Origin: Rahnella ecdela
GTDB taxonomy: Bacteria > Pseudomonadota > Gammaproteobacteria > Enterobacterales > Enterobacteriaceae
DNA: 64,000 nucleotides
Reading direction: 5' to 3'
Assembly (NCBI RefSeq): GCF_019049625.1
Contig: NZ_JAFMOY010000132.1
Coordinates: 310,001 to 374,000 of the forward strand
Shown here: piece after piece, positions 18,397-27,675 of the stretch
Position numbering within the stretch: position 1 is the first letter of the stretch
Layout: every line of letters starts with the position of its first letter
The notes under the pieces: generated by a model
What the model saw: only the letters and a program-made list of their open reading frames with translations
Database searches by the model: none
Told to the model about the DNA's origin: nothing
Made by a program: the position numbers and the translations under genes

Positions 18397-20067
18397 TTAG
18401 TCAGCCATAATGGCGCCGGCGGCATTAAACAGCGCCTGCAAAGATGCACTGGAAACATCGCTGTCGATCCCCACGCCATAACAGGTTTCTCCCGGACGCC
18501 CCTGACAGCTCAGATACGCCACCGCACGGCTGTGGCTCTGATGCCCCAGCGTGTGCTCATGATAATCGCCAATCTCGAGTTCCACATCGAAGCTGCGACG
18601 CATTGCATCGGCTGCACCGGAAAGCAGACCATTGCCGCTACCGGAAATATGCTGCTCTTCATTGCGATAACGGATCCTCGCGCTGAAATGACACACGTTT
18701 TGTTCATCACTGCGGATGTCATAACCCAGCAATTTGATCACCGGTTGCTCAGTCAAACCATAACGCAGACGGAAAAGACGCCAGATATCACTGGTACTCA
18801 TTTCCTTGCCATGCGTATCTGTCTCGCGCTGGACGGCTTTGCTGAAATCTATCTGCAAACCCCGCGGCAATTTCAGACCATGATTTTGCTCAAGCAACCA
18901 TGCCGCTCCACTTTTCCCGGACTGACTATTGACGCGGATAACCGCTTCATAGCTGCACCCGACATCCGCCGGATCCAGTGGCAGATAAGGCACGCGCCAG
19001 TAAGGACTCTCTGACGTTTTCTGCGCCGCAAAACCTTTCTTAATTGCATCCTGGTGCGAACCGGAAAATGCCGTAAACACCAGTTCACCCGCATACGGAT
19101 GGCGCGGATGCACCGGCAACTGATTGCACTCTTCCACCGCCTCGACAATCGCCTGCAAATTACTGAAATCCAGCTCAGGCGCGACCCCCTGGGTATAAAG
19201 ATTCAGCGCCAGCGTTACGATATCCACGTTTCCGGTACGCTCGCCGTTTCCGAATAAACACCCTTCCACGCGGTCGGCACCTGCCAGCATAGCCAGTTCA
19301 GCACACGCCACACCGGTGCCACGATCATTGTGCGGATGCACGCTGATTGAAACCTGCTGACGGCGGCTGAAATGACGGCAGAACCATTCAATCTGATCGG
19401 CATAAATATTCGGTGTGCTGACTTCCACTGTCGCCGGTAAGTTAATGATCATCGGTCGCTGTTCACCCGGTTCCCAGACATCCGCCACGGCTTCACACAC
19501 TTCCAAAGCAAACTCCAGTTCGGTGAAGCAAAACGTTTCCGGTGAATACTCGAAGGTCCATTCGGTTTGCGAATATTGTTCGCAAAGCTGGCGGATTTGT
19601 TGCGCGCCACGCACCGCCAGTTCACGGGTTGCCGACTGATCCTGATTGAAAACTACTTCACGGAAAACCGGCGCGGTGGCGTTGTATAAATGCACAATGG
19701 CGCGCGGCACGTCTTTCAGGGCTTCGAACGTACGCGCTATCAGATCCGGGCGTGAAGGCGTCAGAACCTGGATCACCACGTCTTCAGGGATCAGCCTGTC
19801 TTCAATCAGACTGCGGACAAAATCAAAATCGGTTTGCGATGCCGATGGAAAGGCGACCTCAATCTGCTTAAACCCGCACTTAATCAGTAAGTCGAAAAAC
19901 TGGCGTTTACGCGCATTATCCATAGGTTCAGCCAGCGCCTGATTACCGTCGCGCAAATCACTTGAGCACCATTGCGGCGCTGCACTGAGCACATTTCCCG
20001 GCCACTGACGATCAGGCAAATTGACCTGCGGGAACGGGCGATACTTCTGCGACGGGTCGTTTAACAT
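18397..20067 (-). CDS. leuA: 2-isopropylmalate synthase, type II (LeuA2-like)
   Basis: 556 residues from ATG 20067, which has AAGGAG upstream; an in-frame ATG at 20220 would add 51 residues with no family match. The HMGL-like TIM barrel begins with WCSSDLRDGNQALAEPMDNA, and metal and active-site motifs include SVHPHNDRGTGVACAE and GNGERTGNVD. The C-terminal regulatory domain (about residues 440-556) is present. Length and sequence fit the type II class (actinobacterial and fungal style), not the roughly 520-residue enzyme in leuABCD. It condenses acetyl-CoA with 2-oxoisovalerate. No leuB, leuC or leuD nearby. Confidence 0.88.
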   Translation of the reverse strand: MLNDPSQKYRPFPQVNLPDRQWPGNVLSAAPQWCSSDLRDGNQALAEPMDNARKRQFFDLLIKCGFKQIEVAFPSASQTDFDFVRSLIEDRLIPEDVVIQVLTPSRPDLIARTFEALKDVPRAIVHLYNATAPVFREVVFNQDQSATRELAVRGAQQIRQLCEQYSQTEWTFEYSPETFCFTELEFALEVCEAVADVWEPGEQRPMIINLPATVEVSTPNIYADQIEWFCRHFSRRQQVSISVHPHNDRGTGVACAELAMLAGADRVEGCLFGNGERTGNVDIVTLALNLYTQGVAPELDFSNLQAIVEAVEECNQLPVHPRHPYAGELVFTAFSGSHQDAIKKGFAAQKTSESPYWRVPYLPLDPADVGCSYEAVIRVNSQSGKSGAAWLLEQNHGLKLPRGLQIDFSKAVQRETDTHGKEMSTSDIWRLFRLRYGLTEQPVIKLLGYDIRSDEQNVCHFSARIRYRNEEQHISGSGNGLLSGAADAMRRSFDVELEIGDYHEHTLGHQSHSRAVAYLSCQGRPGETCYGVGIDSDVSSASLQALFNAAGAIMAD

Positions 20068-20260
20068 ACGATTCTCCTTGGGGTTTAGAGGCGGCTGTGA
20101 TGCGCCGGTAAATCCATAGTACGCAAACGATAACTTCCTGCGCCTGACTAACTGACAGCAACCCTCGCAAAACGGACAAAAAGAAAATGATAAACGAATC
20201 AAAGTCACGCTATAGTGCATAACTAAACGCGTCCAGTTCGGCGATCAGAGGTCGTACAGA

Positions 20261-22027
20261 ATGAAAAGGGTTCTGAATCCAAACGAAAAGAAACGGCTTG
20301 CGGCGCTGCAAAAATTGAAGATTGCGGACGGCAATCCGGATGAAGTTCTTGACCTGATAACCCGTCTTACGCAGCAAATTTTTGATATTCCTATTTGCAT
20401 CATTACTCTGGTTGACCAGCACCGTCAGTGGTTTAAATCCAAAACCAATACCGCGTTAAAATATACCGCGCGGGATATCGCCTTTTGCGATTACACCATC
20501 CGCTCCTCGTCAGTGATGGTGGTGAACGACGCCACTCTTGATCCGCGTTTTAACGAAAATCCGCTGGTAACGGCTGAAGAAGGGATGCGCTTTTACGCCG
20601 GCGCGCCGCTGATTACTCGCGATGGTTTTGCGGTTGGCAGTTTATGTCTGGCCGATAAAAACCCGCGCGACTTTTCCGTTCAGGAAATAGACATGCTTTC
20701 GGATCTGGCGGCGATTGTCATTGATATAATCGAGTCCCGCAGCAGCATGAGTTTTGTCGATATCGTCACGCGCTTGCCTAACCGCCAGCGTCTGATGGAA
20801 GACATCGCGCAACTTATCAGGGCACCTGACAACACCGCATATCTGCTGATCCTGATCGACACCCTGGATACCCTCTACGCCTATGACATTGGCCGTGCGA
20901 TTGGCATTCCGAAAGTCGAAAATATCCTCAAAGACATCGGCTCATTTCTGCGCAGTGAACTCAACGAAAACGACAAAGTTTACAGCCTGATGCTGGGCCG
21001 TTTTGCCCTCATCAAGCGCCTTGATGAACAGGAGGAAATATTCACTCAGCTGGAAAATGCGGCGACAAGAATTCAGCAAAGTATTACCAGCGATATTCCG
21101 ATCAATGTGCGTCTGCACGCCGGGTATACGGTGTTTTCGCCAACCTCTGACTGTGCTGAAAACATCATGCGTCAGGGCATGTCTTCACTGCATGAAGCGA
21201 TCAGCAATAACCAGCTGGTGATGCCGTATCATCAGGAATCTGATGTGATTCAGCGGCGCGCGTTTAACCTGCTCAATGACCTGATGGCGACTGTCGCTTC
21301 CTGCAAAGACTTCCATCTGCTGTACCAGCCGAAAATTCGTCTGGCCGATAAAAAATTTCAGGGAGTCGAAGCGCTGATCCGCTGGCAGCATCCGACTCTC
21401 GGGGTAATTTCACCTTCAGAATTTATTCCTCTGGCTGAAAAAACGCCTTTGATTACGCCGCTGACCAACTGGGTGATCACCCAGGCCGTGATGCAAATTG
21501 CCGAATGGCAAAAACGTGGCGCACAAATTCAGGTCTCGATAAACCTGACGGCCAATAACCTGGTGGAACAGGATCTGGTTCAGCGAATTCACACCGCGCT
21601 TATTCTGCATCAGGTATCGCCATCCATGCTGGAAATCGAATGTCTGGAAACTCAGACGTTGGCGAATAATCCTCACGCCGTGGCCTCACTGGATGCCCTG
21701 CGCAATATGGGGATCAGCATCGCGCTTGATGATTTCGGCTCCGGTTATAGCAATTTGAATTACCTGCAAAAAATCCCGGCGGATACGCTGAAACTGGATC
21801 AGTCACTGATTCAGGGCATCAGTAATGACAGCAAAAGCAAAGTCATTGTGAAATCGATGATTGAAATGGCGCATGCGCTCAGCTATCAGGTAGTGGCTGA
21901 AGGGGTAGAAGATAATGATACCCTGAGGTGTCTGGAAGAACTTCAGTGCGATTCCGTGCAGGGCTTCTATTTCTCACGGCCGCTGCAACACGATCAAATC
22001 CTGGAATGGTCCAAGCCTTACATCTGA
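20261..22027 (+). CDS. GAF-GGDEF(degenerate)-EAL cyclic-di-GMP phosphodiesterase
   Basis: 588 residues. A GAF sensor domain spans about residues 20-160 (FDIPICIITLVDQHRQWFKS, DIAFCDYTI, FYAGAPLIT). A GGDEF-like domain follows, around 165-310, whose signature is replaced by MLGRFALI, so it should not make c-di-GMP. The EAL domain spans about 335-585 with EALIRW, DDFGSGYSNLNYL, DTLKLD, VVAEGVE and the final SVQGFYFSRPL. The metal and catalytic residues look intact, so hydrolysis is expected. Divergent from leuA; ends in a strong terminator. Confidence 0.9.
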   Translation: MKRVLNPNEKKRLAALQKLKIADGNPDEVLDLITRLTQQIFDIPICIITLVDQHRQWFKSKTNTALKYTARDIAFCDYTIRSSSVMVVNDATLDPRFNENPLVTAEEGMRFYAGAPLITRDGFAVGSLCLADKNPRDFSVQEIDMLSDLAAIVIDIIESRSSMSFVDIVTRLPNRQRLMEDIAQLIRAPDNTAYLLILIDTLDTLYAYDIGRAIGIPKVENILKDIGSFLRSELNENDKVYSLMLGRFALIKRLDEQEEIFTQLENAATRIQQSITSDIPINVRLHAGYTVFSPTSDCAENIMRQGMSSLHEAISNNQLVMPYHQESDVIQRRAFNLLNDLMATVASCKDFHLLYQPKIRLADKKFQGVEALIRWQHPTLGVISPSEFIPLAEKTPLITPLTNWVITQAVMQIAEWQKRGAQIQVSINLTANNLVEQDLVQRIHTALILHQVSPSMLEIECLETQTLANNPHAVASLDALRNMGISIALDDFGSGYSNLNYLQKIPADTLKLDQSLIQGISNDSKSKVIVKSMIEMAHALSYQVVAEGVEDNDTLRCLEELQCDSVQGFYFSRPLQHDQILEWSKPYI

Positions 22028-22050
22028 AAGAACGATGACCGGCTGAAAAC

Positions 22051-22076
22051 AAAAAACCCGCCTTGGCGGGTTTTTT
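22051..22076. terminator. Terminator between EAL gene and lipoprotein gene
   Basis: CCCGCC-TT-GGCGGG is flanked by A6 and T6. It is positioned between convergent genes and should work in both directions. Confidence 0.85.
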
Positions 22077-22083
22077 CATTTAA

Positions 22084-22503
22084 TCACTTACTGCTGCTGC
22101 CTTCCGGCCGGATGTTGTAGGTTCCGAAGAAGCTGCGGTCTGTTTCCAGACTGATGTTCTTGCCGTTGGCATCGACCGTGATCTCACCGGTGGTTTTTGT
22201 CAGCGCACAGGCGATACGCACTTCAATCTTGCGCATACCGTTCGGCACATTCAAATCTACATACTGATTGAAATGCAGGGTTGCAATTGTCTTTCCGTCC
22301 AGAATAACCAGCAACGGACAGGTTTTCTCAAACGGCACGATTGAAGTTTGTTCTAACCGGTGCAAACGAATGTGCGTCTGCCCTTCTGGCGCCACGGCGC
22401 TGGGATTCGCATAGGCAGACTTAACCTGAAGCGTCGGTTCATAAGGATTACCCGCACACCCGGCTAAAAATAAAGCAGCCAAGGCCACCAGTGTTTTTTT
22501 CAT
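22084..22503 (-). CDS. Predicted lipoprotein, 139 residues
   Basis: Starts at ATG 22503 with GGGAGA upstream. MKKTLVALAALFLAGCAGNP is a clear type II signal peptide with lipobox LAGC; Ala at +2 after Cys suggests outer-membrane sorting. The mature part is a beta-rich domain (QTHIRLHRLEQTSIVPFEKT, LLVILDGKTIATL, FGTYNIRP) resembling proteins that display a small PEGA/DUF2846-like fold, but I cannot name the family with confidence. Confidence 0.75.
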   Translation of the reverse strand: MKKTLVALAALFLAGCAGNPYEPTLQVKSAYANPSAVAPEGQTHIRLHRLEQTSIVPFEKTCPLLVILDGKTIATLHFNQYVDLNVPNGMRKIEVRIACALTKTTGEITVDANGKNISLETDRSFFGTYNIRPEGSSSK

Positions 22504-22730
22504 CGTTATCTCCCTGAGTTTATGAACGAATGATAGCAGTGTGCGCGCCACGGGCAACTAAAAACCGATGCCAGCCACCGGCGGAATGTCCACTCCTCTG
22601 AAAAGTCGTCCTAATCTGTGACATCCGTATAAAAAACAACCACCCGAATTGCTAATTGTCAGCAGGTCGTATTTGATATTCTTAATAGGATTTATCCGAT
22701 CAAATGTTCAACTCAGTATCAGGAATGAAT

Positions 22731-22979
22731 ATGTACAGTTACACACTCATCGCTCCCGCAGGAATTGTTAAGGCTTACGAAGACGAATTCCGTGAAAAAG
22801 GGATTGAACTGCTGGTGGCCAAACAGAACCGTTCTGAAACGGTCGTTTTACGCAGCAGTCAGTTTGCTGAAGAACGTACGTTTATCACCCATGTCCATCT
22901 GCTGATTTTCAGCTTGTGTATGCGGGTGCAAAAACAGCTTAAGAATGGCAAAACGCCCAATACAACGATTATGTATTAA
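22731..22979 (+). CDS. Unrecognised 82-residue protein
   Basis: MYSYTLIAPAGIVKAYEDEF begins at the third in-frame ATG, chosen because AGGA lies six bases before it; ATG 22704 is an alternative. The C-terminal part is basic (MRVQKQLKNGKTPN). No signal peptide or strong membrane helix. It is followed by a modest GGCCTC/GAGGCC hairpin at 23006-23023. Function unknown. Confidence 0.5.
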   Translation: MYSYTLIAPAGIVKAYEDEFREKGIELLVAKQNRSETVVLRSSQFAEERTFITHVHLLIFSLCMRVQKQLKNGKTPNTTIMY

Positions 22980-23005
22980 AGACTTAACGACATAATTAAT
23001 GTTCA

Positions 23006-23030
23006 GGCCTCTGTTCTGAGGCCAGACTTT
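23006..23030 (+). terminator. Possible terminator
   Basis: GGCCTC-N6-GAGGCC is followed by AGACTTTT, 26 bp after the stop of the 82-residue gene. The T run is weak. Confidence 0.4.
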
Positions 23031-23127
23031 TCCAGAGTATCTATTTCCGAAACAAACTTATCTTTCTGATAAAACATAGTTAAAACCATCTTTCGGAAAA
23101 TAAAAAAAACACCTGCCCTGTTTTGAA

Positions 23128-23156
23128 CAAAAAAAACCGCAGAAAGAGGGGTTTTA
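23128..23156 (-). terminator. Terminator of the 126-residue gene
   Basis: On the minus strand AAAACCCC...GCGGTTTTTTTT forms a short stem with a long T run, just after the stop at 23166. Confidence 0.5.
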
Positions 23157-23165
23157 TTATATTAA

Positions 23166-23546
23166 TTAGATAACAGAAGTTTTATTAATCATCAAATATC
23201 TCATCAACCCTTCATCAGAAGCCTTCTTGGCGGCGGTATTTTCCGCAGTCAGGTAAAATGAAGTAGAGACATCATAAGGGGATTTTTCCGCAGCCTGGAC
23301 TGTAAAGATTAATGGTTCAGATGTCAGAGGTGAGCTGCATGCCATATCCCATTGAGCTTCATTGTTTTTTATGATCTTACACGTACTGGCACCAAAGCTG
23401 TAGGACATTTTGTTGCTTACTGTAGCGACAGCTTCATTCACAAAGTCAGGGACATTTTCGCCACGATAATTCCCGTAAGCTATACCCGCGACGAGGAACA
23501 GTGGCAATGTATATAAAACAACATTCCTTATTTTCAATTCAGACAC
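23166..23546 (-). CDS. Unknown membrane-anchored/exported protein, copy 1
   Basis: 126 residues. One N-terminal hydrophobic segment (NVVLYTLPLFLVAGIAYGNY) acts as signal or anchor, followed by a roughly 100-residue domain with two conserved cysteines (STCKII, DMACSS) that could form a disulfide in the periplasm. It shares its whole length with the neighbouring 128-residue protein: KMSYSFG.STCK, AQWD..C, RYLMIN. Family not recognised. Confidence 0.7.
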   Translation of the reverse strand: MSELKIRNVVLYTLPLFLVAGIAYGNYRGENVPDFVNEAVATVSNKMSYSFGASTCKIIKNNEAQWDMACSSPLTSEPLIFTVQAAEKSPYDVSTSFYLTAENTAAKKASDEGLMRYLMINKTSVI

Positions 23547-23845
23547 TCCTTTGAGGTGATTTCGCCCGATAGATTACTCTTTATTTCGGTGATAATAAAC
23601 TTCAATTCCTAAAGAAATATTTTCGTTTCAATAAACATTAATAAATATTTATAAATCCTACATTCTATATTTAGCATGGCTAAAATAGATGCCCGAGAGT
23701 CAATACAAATAATCAGAAATTATATGCCTGCCTCCGAATCCATATTTATCCAATGAACCCTTCTTTCAGAAAGAGCAGCAAGATGATTTTTGATTGCGAA
23801 AAACTGGATGGAATAAAACCTTAAAAAAATGTTATACGAAATGAT

Positions 23846-23870
23846 AAATTACCCGCTGGACGGGTAATTT
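23846..23870 (-). terminator. Terminator of the 128-residue gene
   Basis: A perfect ten-pair stem, AAATTACCCG/CGGGTAATTT with loop CTGGA, lies 16 bp after the stop at 23887. Confidence 0.8.
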
Positions 23871-23886
23871 TATTTACCAAATCCCA

Positions 23887-24273
23887 CTAGATTTTCGAAC
23901 CATTGTTAATCATCAGATACCTAAGCAGACCCTCCCCTGATGCTTTCTTAGCGGGTTCATTACTCGCAGTAAGATAATAGGGAGTGGCAACATCGTAAGG
24001 GGCTTTATCGGCAGACTGGATGGTAAACGTTAAAGCTGACGGGGTCGTGGCGGAAGTACACGTTAAATCCCACTGAGCCGCACTTTTTTGAATCGCTTTA
24101 CAGGTGCTAAGTCCAAAACTATAGGACATCTTGCTGCTGACAGTGTTTACCGCCTCTTCAACAAAAGCAGGGTTACTTCCACTGGTGTAACTGGCAAAAG
24201 CTATGCTACCAACCAATAAAAGTGGCAGCGCATACAAAACTCCATTTCTTACTCTCACGGTGAGTAACTCCAA
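23887..24273 (-). CDS. Unknown membrane-anchored/exported protein, copy 2
   Basis: 128 residues, a tandem paralogue of the gene at 23166-23546, with the same single N-terminal hydrophobic segment (GVLYALPLLLVGSIAFASY) and the same two cysteines (STCKAI, DLTCTS). Each copy has its own terminator and about 340 bp separate them, so they are independent units. Function unknown. Base composition is more AT-rich than the flanking core genes, suggesting accessory DNA. Confidence 0.7.
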   Translation of the reverse strand: MELLTVRVRNGVLYALPLLLVGSIAFASYTSGSNPAFVEEAVNTVSSKMSYSFGLSTCKAIQKSAAQWDLTCTSATTPSALTFTIQSADKAPYDVATPYYLTASNEPAKKASGEGLLRYLMINNGSKI

Positions 24274-24543
24274 AGCATGAACAGAACTGCCTAAGAATAC
24301 TCCTAAAACTTTTGCAAAGAAATGTCAGCGATTTGAATTTTTACACTTTTTGTTGATATGTATCATATTTATTTGGCGGTATCTGACAACAGATGCATTC
24401 CTTTGCGCATGACCCTATAAAACAAAGAAGAGATAGCATGCAGAAGGAGAGATTGGCCCTGCAAGAGGAAGACAATCCTCATGCCTGTAAATCTGCTGTA
24501 TTACGGGCAGATATTGATAATTTCAGTTTTTACGTTTAAGGCA

Positions 24544-24696
24544 AACCTAAGCGAGCTGGTAATTCAGTCCGGAGTTTCGCTATCGGTATTACAAGAAATG
24601 GAGGGTTGGGAAAGTATTGAAATGGGGCGCAGGTATGCCCGCTTAGCACCGGGTCATTTAACTGAACATGCCGCTCAAATAGACTCAATATTTTAA
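24544..24696 (+). pseudogene. Tyrosine integrase remnant (C-terminal end only)
   Basis: The last 50 residues of this frame ([20 protein letters not shown], then [15 protein letters not shown]) match the C-terminus of phage/island tyrosine recombinases, including the region of the catalytic tyrosine in RRYARLAP. The upstream catalytic Arg/Lys/His motifs and the rest of the protein are missing, so it cannot be active. It ends 79 bp from the 3' end of tRNA-Lys, the usual position of an island integrase. Confidence 0.75.
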
Positions 24697-24774
24697 TATT
24701 TTATGAACATGTCTCAAATATGTCCCACTCCGTGAAAATAGGTCAGTGGGAAATAGCTAACATCTTGTTTTCGT

Positions 24775-24850
24775 TGGTGGGTCGTGGCGGGTTCGAACCG
24801 CCGACCAATTGATTAAGAGTCAACTGCTCTACCGACTGAGCTAACGACCC
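24775..24850 (-). tRNA. tRNA-Lys (CTT)
   Basis: 76 nt with encoded CCA. Acceptor GGGTCGT pairs with ACGACCC, and the anticodon loop CTCTTAA gives anticodon CTT. E. coli K-12 has only TTT lysine tRNAs, so this gene distinguishes the organism. The integrase remnant lies on its 3' side. Confidence 0.93.
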
Positions 24851-25220
24851 AACAGGACGAATTATTCTCCTCTATCCTGATGATGTCAAACGCTTATCCC
24901 TACTTTTTTTACTGTCTTTACGGTAAATATTTGTGAAGCCCATCACATAGAAAAAAGGTATTATTCTCACCCTTCTGTCATGCCTGATTAATTAACACTC
25001 AGTTATCCACTATGTAAAAAATACGATACATTTTTTATCCCTGGCATTTCTTATGCCGGTTATAACATCTTTGAAATTAACATTATTATTACAACCACTC
25101 ACTCCCGCTGTCGTTCCAGCTGAGATGATAAAAGAGCCTCAGAGCTCAAATAATTGACGTAAATGAATGCGATATGGCGGAGTTCATACGCAAAAAGCAA
25201 AAAACAGGAATCTATACAAC
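24851..25220. other. Intergenic region upstream of cycA
   Basis: 370 bp of AT-rich DNA between tRNA-Lys and cycA. It should hold the cycA promoter and leader. In E. coli this leader is a GcvB target; I could not identify a clear binding site by eye. Confidence 0.4.
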
Positions 25221-26621
25221 ATGCAAGAAGAGTCAAAAATCCTCGCCCGGCCGGAGGAAGAGAGTGCAGAAGGTCTGCGGCGTAATCTCTCCAACCGCCA
25301 TATCCAGCTTATTGCCATCGGTGGCGCCATCGGTACCGGCCTGTTTATGGGTTCGGGCAAAACCATCAGCCTCGCTGGTCCGTCCATCATCTTCGTCTAC
25401 ATGATCATCGGCTTCATGCTGTTTTTCGTCATGCGCGCGATGGGCGAACTTTTGCTGTCCAACCTTGAATACAAATCCTTCAGCGACTTTGCCGCCGACC
25501 TGCTGGGTCCGTGGGCCGGATATTTCACCGGCTGGACTTACTGGTTTTGCTGGGTGGTCACCGGCATCGCGGATGTCGTCGCCATTACCGCCTACGCGCA
25601 GTTCTGGTTCCCCGGACTCTCGCAATGGGTCGCCTCCCTGCTCTGCGTTCTGGTATTGCTCAGCCTGAATCTCGCGACCGTCAAAATGTTTGGTGAGATG
25701 GAATTCTGGTTTGCGATGATCAAAATCGTCGCCATCGTCGGACTGATTATCGCCGGACTGGTGATGGTACTGACGCACTTCCAGACGCCAACCGGCACCG
25801 TCGCTTCCTTCAGTAATTTATGGAATGACGGCGGATTCTTCCCGAAAGGCGTCAGCGGATTCTTTGCCGGTTTCCAGATAGCCGTGTTCGCGTTTGTCGG
25901 TATCGAACTGGTGGGCACCACCGCGGCTGAAACCAAAGATCCGCAAAAATCTCTGCCGCGCGCCATCAACGCCATCCCGCTGCGCATCATCATGTTTTAC
26001 GTTTTCTCGCTGATCATGATTATGTCCGTGACGCCGTGGAGCCACGTCGTTGCGGATAAAAGCCCGTTTGTTGAACTGTTCGTGCTGGCCGGTCTTCCGG
26101 CGGCGGCAAGTATTATCAACTTTGTGGTGCTGACGTCTGCGGCTTCTTCCGCCAACAGCGGCGTGTTCTCCACCAGCCGCATGTTGTTCGGGCTGGCACA
26201 GGAAGGCAATGCGCCGAAAGCGTTTGGCAAACTCTCTTCCCGTGCAGTACCGTCGAACGGCCTGACCTTCTCCTGTATCTGTCTGCTCGGCGGTGTGGTG
26301 CTGATTTACCTGATCCCAAACGTGGTCACGGTCTTCACGCTGGTCACCACCGTATCTGCGATCCTCTTTATGTTCGTCTGGACAATCATCCTCTGCTCTT
26401 ATCTGGTCTACCGCCGTAAACGTCCGCAACTGCACGAAGCATCCATCTACAAAATGCCGCTCGGTAAACTGATGTGCTGGGTGTGTATGGCCTTCTTCGC
26501 CTTCGTTCTGGTCTTGCTGACCTTGCAGGATGACACCCGTCAGGCACTGTTAGTCACACCGTTATGGTTTGTGGTGCTGGGCATAGGTTACTGGCTGCGG
26601 ACGAGAAGCCGTAAAGCCTGA
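25221..26621 (+). CDS. cycA: D-serine/D-alanine/glycine:H+ symporter
   Basis: 466 residues from ATG 25221, with about twelve membrane helices. It is nearly collinear with E. coli CycA: LRRNLSNRHIQLIAIGGAIG (APC signature), SFSDFAADLLGPWAGYFTGW, FVGIELVGTTAAETKDPQKS. It imports glycine, D-alanine, D-serine and D-cycloserine. An in-frame ATG at 25167 would add 18 residues absent from the family. A terminator follows. Confidence 0.95.
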   Translation: MQEESKILARPEEESAEGLRRNLSNRHIQLIAIGGAIGTGLFMGSGKTISLAGPSIIFVYMIIGFMLFFVMRAMGELLLSNLEYKSFSDFAADLLGPWAGYFTGWTYWFCWVVTGIADVVAITAYAQFWFPGLSQWVASLLCVLVLLSLNLATVKMFGEMEFWFAMIKIVAIVGLIIAGLVMVLTHFQTPTGTVASFSNLWNDGGFFPKGVSGFFAGFQIAVFAFVGIELVGTTAAETKDPQKSLPRAINAIPLRIIMFYVFSLIMIMSVTPWSHVVADKSPFVELFVLAGLPAAASIINFVVLTSAASSANSGVFSTSRMLFGLAQEGNAPKAFGKLSSRAVPSNGLTFSCICLLGGVVLIYLIPNVVTVFTLVTTVSAILFMFVWTIILCSYLVYRRKRPQLHEASIYKMPLGKLMCWVCMAFFAFVLVLLTLQDDTRQALLVTPLWFVVLGIGYWLRTRSRKA

Positions 26622-26636
26622 ACAGACCATTGATAC

Positions 26637-26667
26637 AAAAAAGGAGCCTTATGGCTCCTTTTGCTTT
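26637..26667. terminator. Terminator between cycA and 26676 gene
   Basis: AAGGAGCC-TTAT-GGCTCCTT flanked by A and T tracts, between convergent genes. Confidence 0.85.
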
Positions 26668-26675
26668 ATTGCGGA

Positions 26676-27665
26676 CTACTCTACTTCCAGGGCCTGCCAG
26701 AATTGATCCAGCATTTTTCTGGCGGATGGTCTGGCAGAGGCCACTTTCACCGGCAGTTCAGGTGGCGCGCCTTCTTTCATCTCGCCGAGATCAAACACAA
26801 AAGTGTAATCCGGTTCCTGTCCCATGCGTAAATCGCTGACCAGAATATGTCCGCCCTGCTCTTTTACGCTAAAGAACCCGTGGCTGAACCAGGCGACGCG
26901 CGACAGAAATGCATTATCTTTGTGCGCTTCATAAAGGGCTTCACCACGCGGATAAAAGCGGAAGCGGATCGGTGAATCAGGATGCAGCAGCGAGGTAAAC
27001 CCTTCGCCATAACTGTCTTTATTCATCACCACCACGCGCCACACCAGCGAATTCAGCGGAGTCGGCGTGACCAGCACCTGCGTGCTTTCAATGTTCTGAC
27101 GTTGCAGTTCCTCGCCCACATGCCGCGTCACCTGATATTGCTCGAAAGCGGTACAAGCCAGATACAAACAACTCACACCCAGCAGCACATTATTCCACAT
27201 GATCCCGCGCTGTTGCTCGCGGTACAGCGCCAGCCCGACGCCGATAATCAGCGGCAAGGTATAGAGCGGATCAATGATGAAAACACTGCCCACGGCAAAA
27301 GGATAGTTTGTGAACGGCAGACCGAGCTGCGTACCGTAAACGGTCATTAAATCCAGCAACGGATGGGTGATCAGTGCCAGCCAGACCGCGCCCCACCAGT
27401 GTTTGAAATGCTGTCCCCCGCTGAGCAATTTTGCCATCAGCCACGCCAGCAACGGCGAAATCAGCGTCAGATAAAACAGCGCATGGCTTTCAGTGCGGTG
27501 CATCGTCATGTTGCTGATGGCATCGCCGTGATCGTAAAACACATCCAGATTGGGCAACGTGCCGCAGACCGCACCGGCCAGCGCGGATTTCCACACCGGC
27601 GCACGCTTTCCCATCACCGCGATACCGACAGCCGCGCCCAATACGAATTGAGAAACCGAATCCAT
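26676..27665 (-). CDS. Inner-membrane metal-dependent hydrolase (YdjM family)
   Basis: 329 residues from ATG 27665 (GAGG upstream); a longer frame to 27791 overlaps rutR and is unlikely. It has several membrane helices and the family pattern of conserved His/Asp: GTLPNLDVFY, MHRTESHALFYL, LITHPLLDLMTVYGTQLGLP, IDPLYTLPL. The C-terminal 130 residues form a soluble domain. It lies 10 bp after rutR on the same strand. The substrate is unknown; a role with pyrimidine metabolism is only suggested by position. Confidence 0.8.
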   Translation of the reverse strand: MDSVSQFVLGAAVGIAVMGKRAPVWKSALAGAVCGTLPNLDVFYDHGDAISNMTMHRTESHALFYLTLISPLLAWLMAKLLSGGQHFKHWWGAVWLALITHPLLDLMTVYGTQLGLPFTNYPFAVGSVFIIDPLYTLPLIIGVGLALYREQQRGIMWNNVLLGVSCLYLACTAFEQYQVTRHVGEELQRQNIESTQVLVTPTPLNSLVWRVVVMNKDSYGEGFTSLLHPDSPIRFRFYPRGEALYEAHKDNAFLSRVAWFSHGFFSVKEQGGHILVSDLRMGQEPDYTFVFDLGEMKEGAPPELPVKVASARPSARKMLDQFWQALEVE

Positions 27666-27675
27666 CCTGACCTCT

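Noticed and set aside
20068-20220. 51-residue N-terminal extension of leuA, or a leucine leader peptide
   Set aside because: No ribosome site at ATG 20220, no run of leucine codons, and a strong AAGGAG supports ATG 20067.
24438-24539. 33-residue ORF overlapping the integrase remnant frame
   Set aside because: No ribosome site, no similarity I recognise, and it overlaps pseudogene DNA.
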